This document shows positions 5,715 through 7,784 of a stretch of DNA of 7,784 nucleotides, in pieces. The translations under genes were made by a program, and so were the position numbers. The DNA comes from Rhizobacter sp. Lineage in GTDB: Bacteria > Pseudomonadota > Gammaproteobacteria > Burkholderiales > Burkholderiaceae. The notes beneath the pieces were generated by a model. It was given only the letters and a program-made list of their open reading frames with translations. It did no database searches and had not been told where the DNA came from. The stretch spans positions 1-7,784 of the forward strand of contig JACMKW010000339.1 in the NCBI GenBank assembly GCA_014379885.1, in the 5' to 3' direction. Positions within the stretch are counted from its first letter, which is position 1. Each line of letters opens with the position of its first letter.

Positions 5715-6895
5715 CAGACGACTTCGAACAGGCCCGCTGCGCCCTGGCCGCCACCGATGCACATGGTCACGACCACGTACTTCACGCCGCGGCGCTTGCC
5801 TTCGATCAGCGCGTGGCCGGTCAAACGCGAACCGGTCACGCCGTAAGGGTGACCCACCGCAATCGCGCCGCCATTGACGTTCAAGCGGTCATCAGGAATG
5901 CCCAGCTTGTCGCGGCTGTAGATCACCTGGCAGGCGAAAGCTTCGTTCAGCTCCCACAAGCCGATGTCGCTGATCTTCAGGCCCGTTTGCTTCAGCAGTT
6001 TGGGGATGGCGAACACCGGCCCGATGCCCATTTCGTCAGGCTCGCAGCCAGCCACCGCGAAGCCGCGGAAGATGCCCATCGGCTTGATGCCGCGCTGTTC
6101 GGCCAGCTTGCCGTTCATCAGCACGCAGGCCGAGGAGCCGTCGGAGAACTGGCTGGCGTTGCCGGCCGTGACCACACCACCCGGCAGGGCCGCGCGGATC
6201 TTGGACACGGCTTCGATCGTGGTGTCGGGGCGGATGCCTTCGTCGGCGGAGATGGTCACTTCTTTCGTGCTCAGGCGGCCGGTCACCTTGTCGACCACGC
6301 CCATGCGCGTGGTCATTGGGGCGATCTCGTCGTTGAACTTGCCTGCCACTTGCGCAGCGGCAGCGCGCAGCTGACTGCGAACGCCGTATTCATCTTGCGA
6401 CTCTTTCGAGATGTTGTAGCGCTTGGCCACCATCTCGGCGGTCTGCAGCATGCTCCAGTAGATCTCGGGCTTCGATTCCAGCAGGGCCGGGTCAGCGCGC
6501 ATGTGGCGGTTGGTTTCGTTTTGCACGCACGAGATCGACTCCACACCACCGCCGATGGCGACTTGAACGCCATCAACAATGATGCTGTGCGCTGCCATCG
6601 CAATCGCTTGCAGGCCCGACGAGCAGAAGCGGTTGATGGTGACGCCGGCGGTCGTGACCGGCAGGCCGGCGCGCAGGGCGGCGGCGCGCGCGATGTTGCC
6701 GCCCGTGGTGCCTTCGGAGAGCGAGCCGCCGAGGAAGACGTCTTCAACTTCTGCGGGGTCGATGCCGGCGCGCTTGACGGCGTGCTCGATCGAGTGCGCG
6801 GCGAGTGTGGCGCCGTAGGTCATGTTGAAAGCACCCTTCCACGACTTGGCCAGGCCAGTGCGGGCGGTGGAGACGATGACGGCTTCGGTTGTCAT
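5714..6895 (-). CDS. Acetyl-CoA C-acyltransferase (thiolase, FadA-like)
   Basis: This 393-residue thiolase performs the last beta-oxidation step, cleaving 3-oxoacyl-CoA with CoA to give acetyl-CoA and a shortened acyl-CoA. It could run in the condensing direction in principle. The nucleophilic cysteine is C91 in [16 protein letters not shown] is at 317-320, the catalytic His is H349 in GHPYG, and the second acid/base cysteine is C379 in [10 protein letters not shown]. The complete catalytic set and normal length indicate an active enzyme. The start ATG at 6893-6895 is preceded by AAGGA with a 7-base spacer. It follows the FadB-type gene by 103 bases that contain two hairpins, and its stop overlaps the SDR start. 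The pairing with FadB and ETF favours a degradative role over a PhaA-type biosynthetic one. The chain-length preference is unknown. Confidence 0.95.
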   Translation of the reverse strand: MTTEAVIVSTARTGLAKSWKGAFNMTYGATLAAHSIEHAVKRAGIDPAEVEDVFLGGSLSEGTTGGNIARAAALRAGLPVTTAGVTINRFCSSGLQAIAMAAHSIIVDGVQVAIGGGVESISCVQNETNRHMRADPALLESKPEIYWSMLQTAEMVAKRYNISKESQDEYGVRSQLRAAAAQVAGKFNDEIAPMTTRMGVVDKVTGRLSTKEVTISADEGIRPDTTIEAVSKIRAALPGGVVTAGNASQFSDGSSACVLMNGKLAEQRGIKPMGIFRGFAVAGCEPDEMGIGPVFAIPKLLKQTGLKISDIGLWELNEAFACQVIYSRDKLGIPDDRLNVNGGAIAVGHPYGVTGSRLTGHALIEGKRRGVKYVVVTMCIGGGQGAAGLFEVV

Positions 6896-6902
6896 GTTGG
6901 AT

Positions 6903-6907
6903 TCCTT
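6903..6907 (-). promoter_or_regulatory. Ribosome binding site of the thiolase gene
   Basis: AAGGA on the minus strand lies 7 bases upstream of the thiolase ATG (6893-6895). It is the clearest ribosome binding site in the window and confirms the chosen start. Confidence 0.65.
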
Positions 6908-6948
6908 GTGATCTGTGTGTCTTTGCGTGGCGGTTGAGGCATTCGTGG

Positions 6949-6968
6949 ATCCCGGCGTTCGCCGGGAT
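6949..6968. repeat. Perfect palindromic hairpin of a common intergenic repeat type
   Basis: ATCCCGGCG (6949-6957) and CGCCGGGAT (6960-6968) are exact 9-base complementary arms around TT. The flanks (GTGG before, GAC after) resemble the dispersed repeat GGATCCCGGCG...GGGATGAC, which is frequent between genes in many proteobacteria. It lies between the FadB-type stop and the thiolase start. There is no T-run after it on either strand, so it is more likely a transcript-stabilising or dispersed element than a terminator. Confidence 0.75.
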
Positions 6969-6969
6969 G

Positions 6970-6999
6970 ACCCGTGGGGGCGGCTAGCCCCCTGCGGGT
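6970..6999. repeat. GC-rich imperfect inverted repeat at the FadB-type stop codon
   Basis: ACCCG and GGGGGC (6970-6974, 6976-6981) face GCCCCC and CGGGT (6987-6992, 6995-6999) across GGCTA, with one or two bulged bases in each arm. It directly follows the hairpin at 6949-6968. Its outer base (6999) is the last base of the FadB-type TGA codon, so terminating ribosomes would overlap the stem. It lacks a U-tract on the transcribed strand, so it is not called a terminator. Confidence 0.6.
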
Positions 7000-7784
7000 C
7001 AGTTGAAAGTCTTGCCTTCTTCGGCCAGCTTCAGCAGCAGCGGCGCGGGTTGCCAGAACTTGGCGTCGGCGCCCGGCTCGGCGGCAATGCGCTTGAGCGC
7101 ACGCACCACGTTGGCCAGGCCCACGGTGTCGGCGTAGAGCATCGGGCCACCGCGGTGTTGCGGGAAGCCGTAGCCATTGAGGTAGACCACGTCGATGTCG
7201 GAGGCGCGCTGGGCGATGCCTTCTTCGAGGATGCGAGCGCCTTCATTGACCATCGCGTAGATGCAACGTTCGATGACTTCGGCGTCGGTGATCTTGCGGG
7301 CCGTCAGGCCACGCTCCTTGCGGAAGTCTTCGATGATCTTGTCGACGGTCGGGTCCGGAATCGGGTTGCGGTTGCCGGCTTCATAGCGGTACCAGCCGGC
7401 GCCCGTCTTCTGGCCAAAGCGGCCGGCTTCGGCCAGGCGGTCGGCCACGATGGGGATGTAGGCCTCAGGGTTGGCTTCCTTGCGGCGCTTGCGGCCGGCG
7501 TAGCCGATGTCGAGACCAGCCAGATCGCCCATGCGGTAGATGCCCATGGCCAGACCAAACTTCTGCAGCGCGTTGTCGATCTGCGCAGGCGAAGCGCCGG
7601 CGTTCAGCAGCTCATTCGAAGCCTGGCCGTAGCGGGCCACGATGCGGTTGCCGATGAAGCCGTCGCACACGCCTGACACCACGGCGATCTTCTTGATCTT
7701 CTTGGCCAGCGCCATCGAGGTGGCCAGCACGTCTTTGCCGGTCTTCTCGCCGCGCACCACTTCGAGCAGGCGCATCACGTTGGC
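6999..7784 (-). CDS. FadB-type 3-hydroxyacyl-CoA dehydrogenase/enoyl-CoA hydratase, C-terminal part
   Basis: The visible 261 residues are the C-terminal end of a multifunctional beta-oxidation enzyme; the open frame continues past the right edge. The fragment starts inside the NAD-binding domain with [12 protein letters not shown]. The Glu at fragment residue 8 corresponds to the catalytic Glu that pairs with a His lying just outside the window. [12 protein letters not shown] (37-48) opens the first C-terminal 3HCDH domain, which runs to about [10 protein letters not shown] (125-134). A second C-terminal domain follows (about 163-250) with [13 protein letters not shown] (203-215). Two such domains mark the fused FadB/FadJ or peroxisomal-bifunctional architecture rather than single-domain Hbd/PaaH. 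The expected N-terminal crotonase domain would be upstream. The enzyme hydrates 2-enoyl-CoA and oxidises (S)-3-hydroxyacyl-CoA with NAD+, feeding the thiolase next door. The TGA stop is at 6999-7001. fadB, fadJ or fadN-like naming cannot be decided from this fragment. Confidence 0.93.
   Translation of the reverse strand, partial: ANVMRLLEVVRGEKTGKDVLATSMALAKKIKKIAVVSGVCDGFIGNRIVARYGQASNELLNAGASPAQIDNALQKFGLAMGIYRMGDLAGLDIGYAGRKRRKEANPEAYIPIVADRLAEAGRFGQKTGAGWYRYEAGNRNPIPDPTVDKIIEDFRKERGLTARKITDAEVIERCIYAMVNEGARILEEGIAQRASDIDVVYLNGYGFPQHRGGPMLYADTVGLANVVRALKRIAAEPGADAKFWQPAPLLLKLAEEGKTFN

Noticed and set aside
5813..6937. Plus-strand open frame (374 codons) opposite the thiolase
   Set aside because: The low-complexity His/Gly/Asp/Val-rich product has no motifs, whereas the minus-strand frame has the full thiolase catalytic set.

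Overview
The window reads as a single run of seven genes, all on the minus strand, from a GC-rich betaproteobacterium. Burkholderiales, probably Comamonadaceae or a close relative, is the best guess. The reasons are the Bug-type solute receptor, the style of the beta-oxidation enzymes, the strong G/C third-position bias and the intergenic palindromes of a kind common in that group. The assignment rests on protein character only, since no rRNA or other marker gene is present.

In order of transcription (from the right edge to the left) the genes are: the C-terminal part of a FadB-type enoyl-CoA hydratase/3-hydroxyacyl-CoA dehydrogenase (6999-7784, cut by the window); an acetyl-CoA acyltransferase (thiolase, 5714-6895); a short-chain dehydrogenase/reductase (SDR, 4941-5714, start codon sharing one base with the thiolase stop); an APH-fold phosphotransferase of the ACAD10/11-kinase or LvaA kind (3735-4820); an AMP-forming acyl-CoA ligase (1906-3576); a periplasmic Bug/TctC-type solute receptor with a GTG start (873-1868); and nearly all of the electron-transfer flavoprotein beta subunit, etfB (1-729, only the last few codons missing).

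Together they outline capture and breakdown of an organic acid. The Bug protein binds it in the periplasm and the ligase makes the CoA thioester. The SDR and the kinase may prepare an oxo- or hydroxyacyl-CoA. FadB and thiolase complete beta-oxidation, and ETF takes electrons from an acyl-CoA dehydrogenase that is not in the window. The ligase, SDR and kinase recall the lva (levulinate, 4-hydroxyacid) pathway of Pseudomonas putida, in which a 4-oxoacyl-CoA is reduced, phosphorylated and then converted to a beta-oxidation intermediate. That parallel is inference from protein families.

The two tight junctions (thiolase/SDR, ligase/Bug) hold no repeats. All four longer gaps (about 100-160 bases) hold inverted repeats or GC-rich hairpins. 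Two of them (772-864 and 3616-3717) carry variants of one palindromic repeat family. I see no RNA gene, CRISPR array, insertion sequence or convincing promoter or intrinsic terminator. The core enzymes are ordinary; the most interesting items are the kinase in its context and the hairpin-rich leader in front of it.
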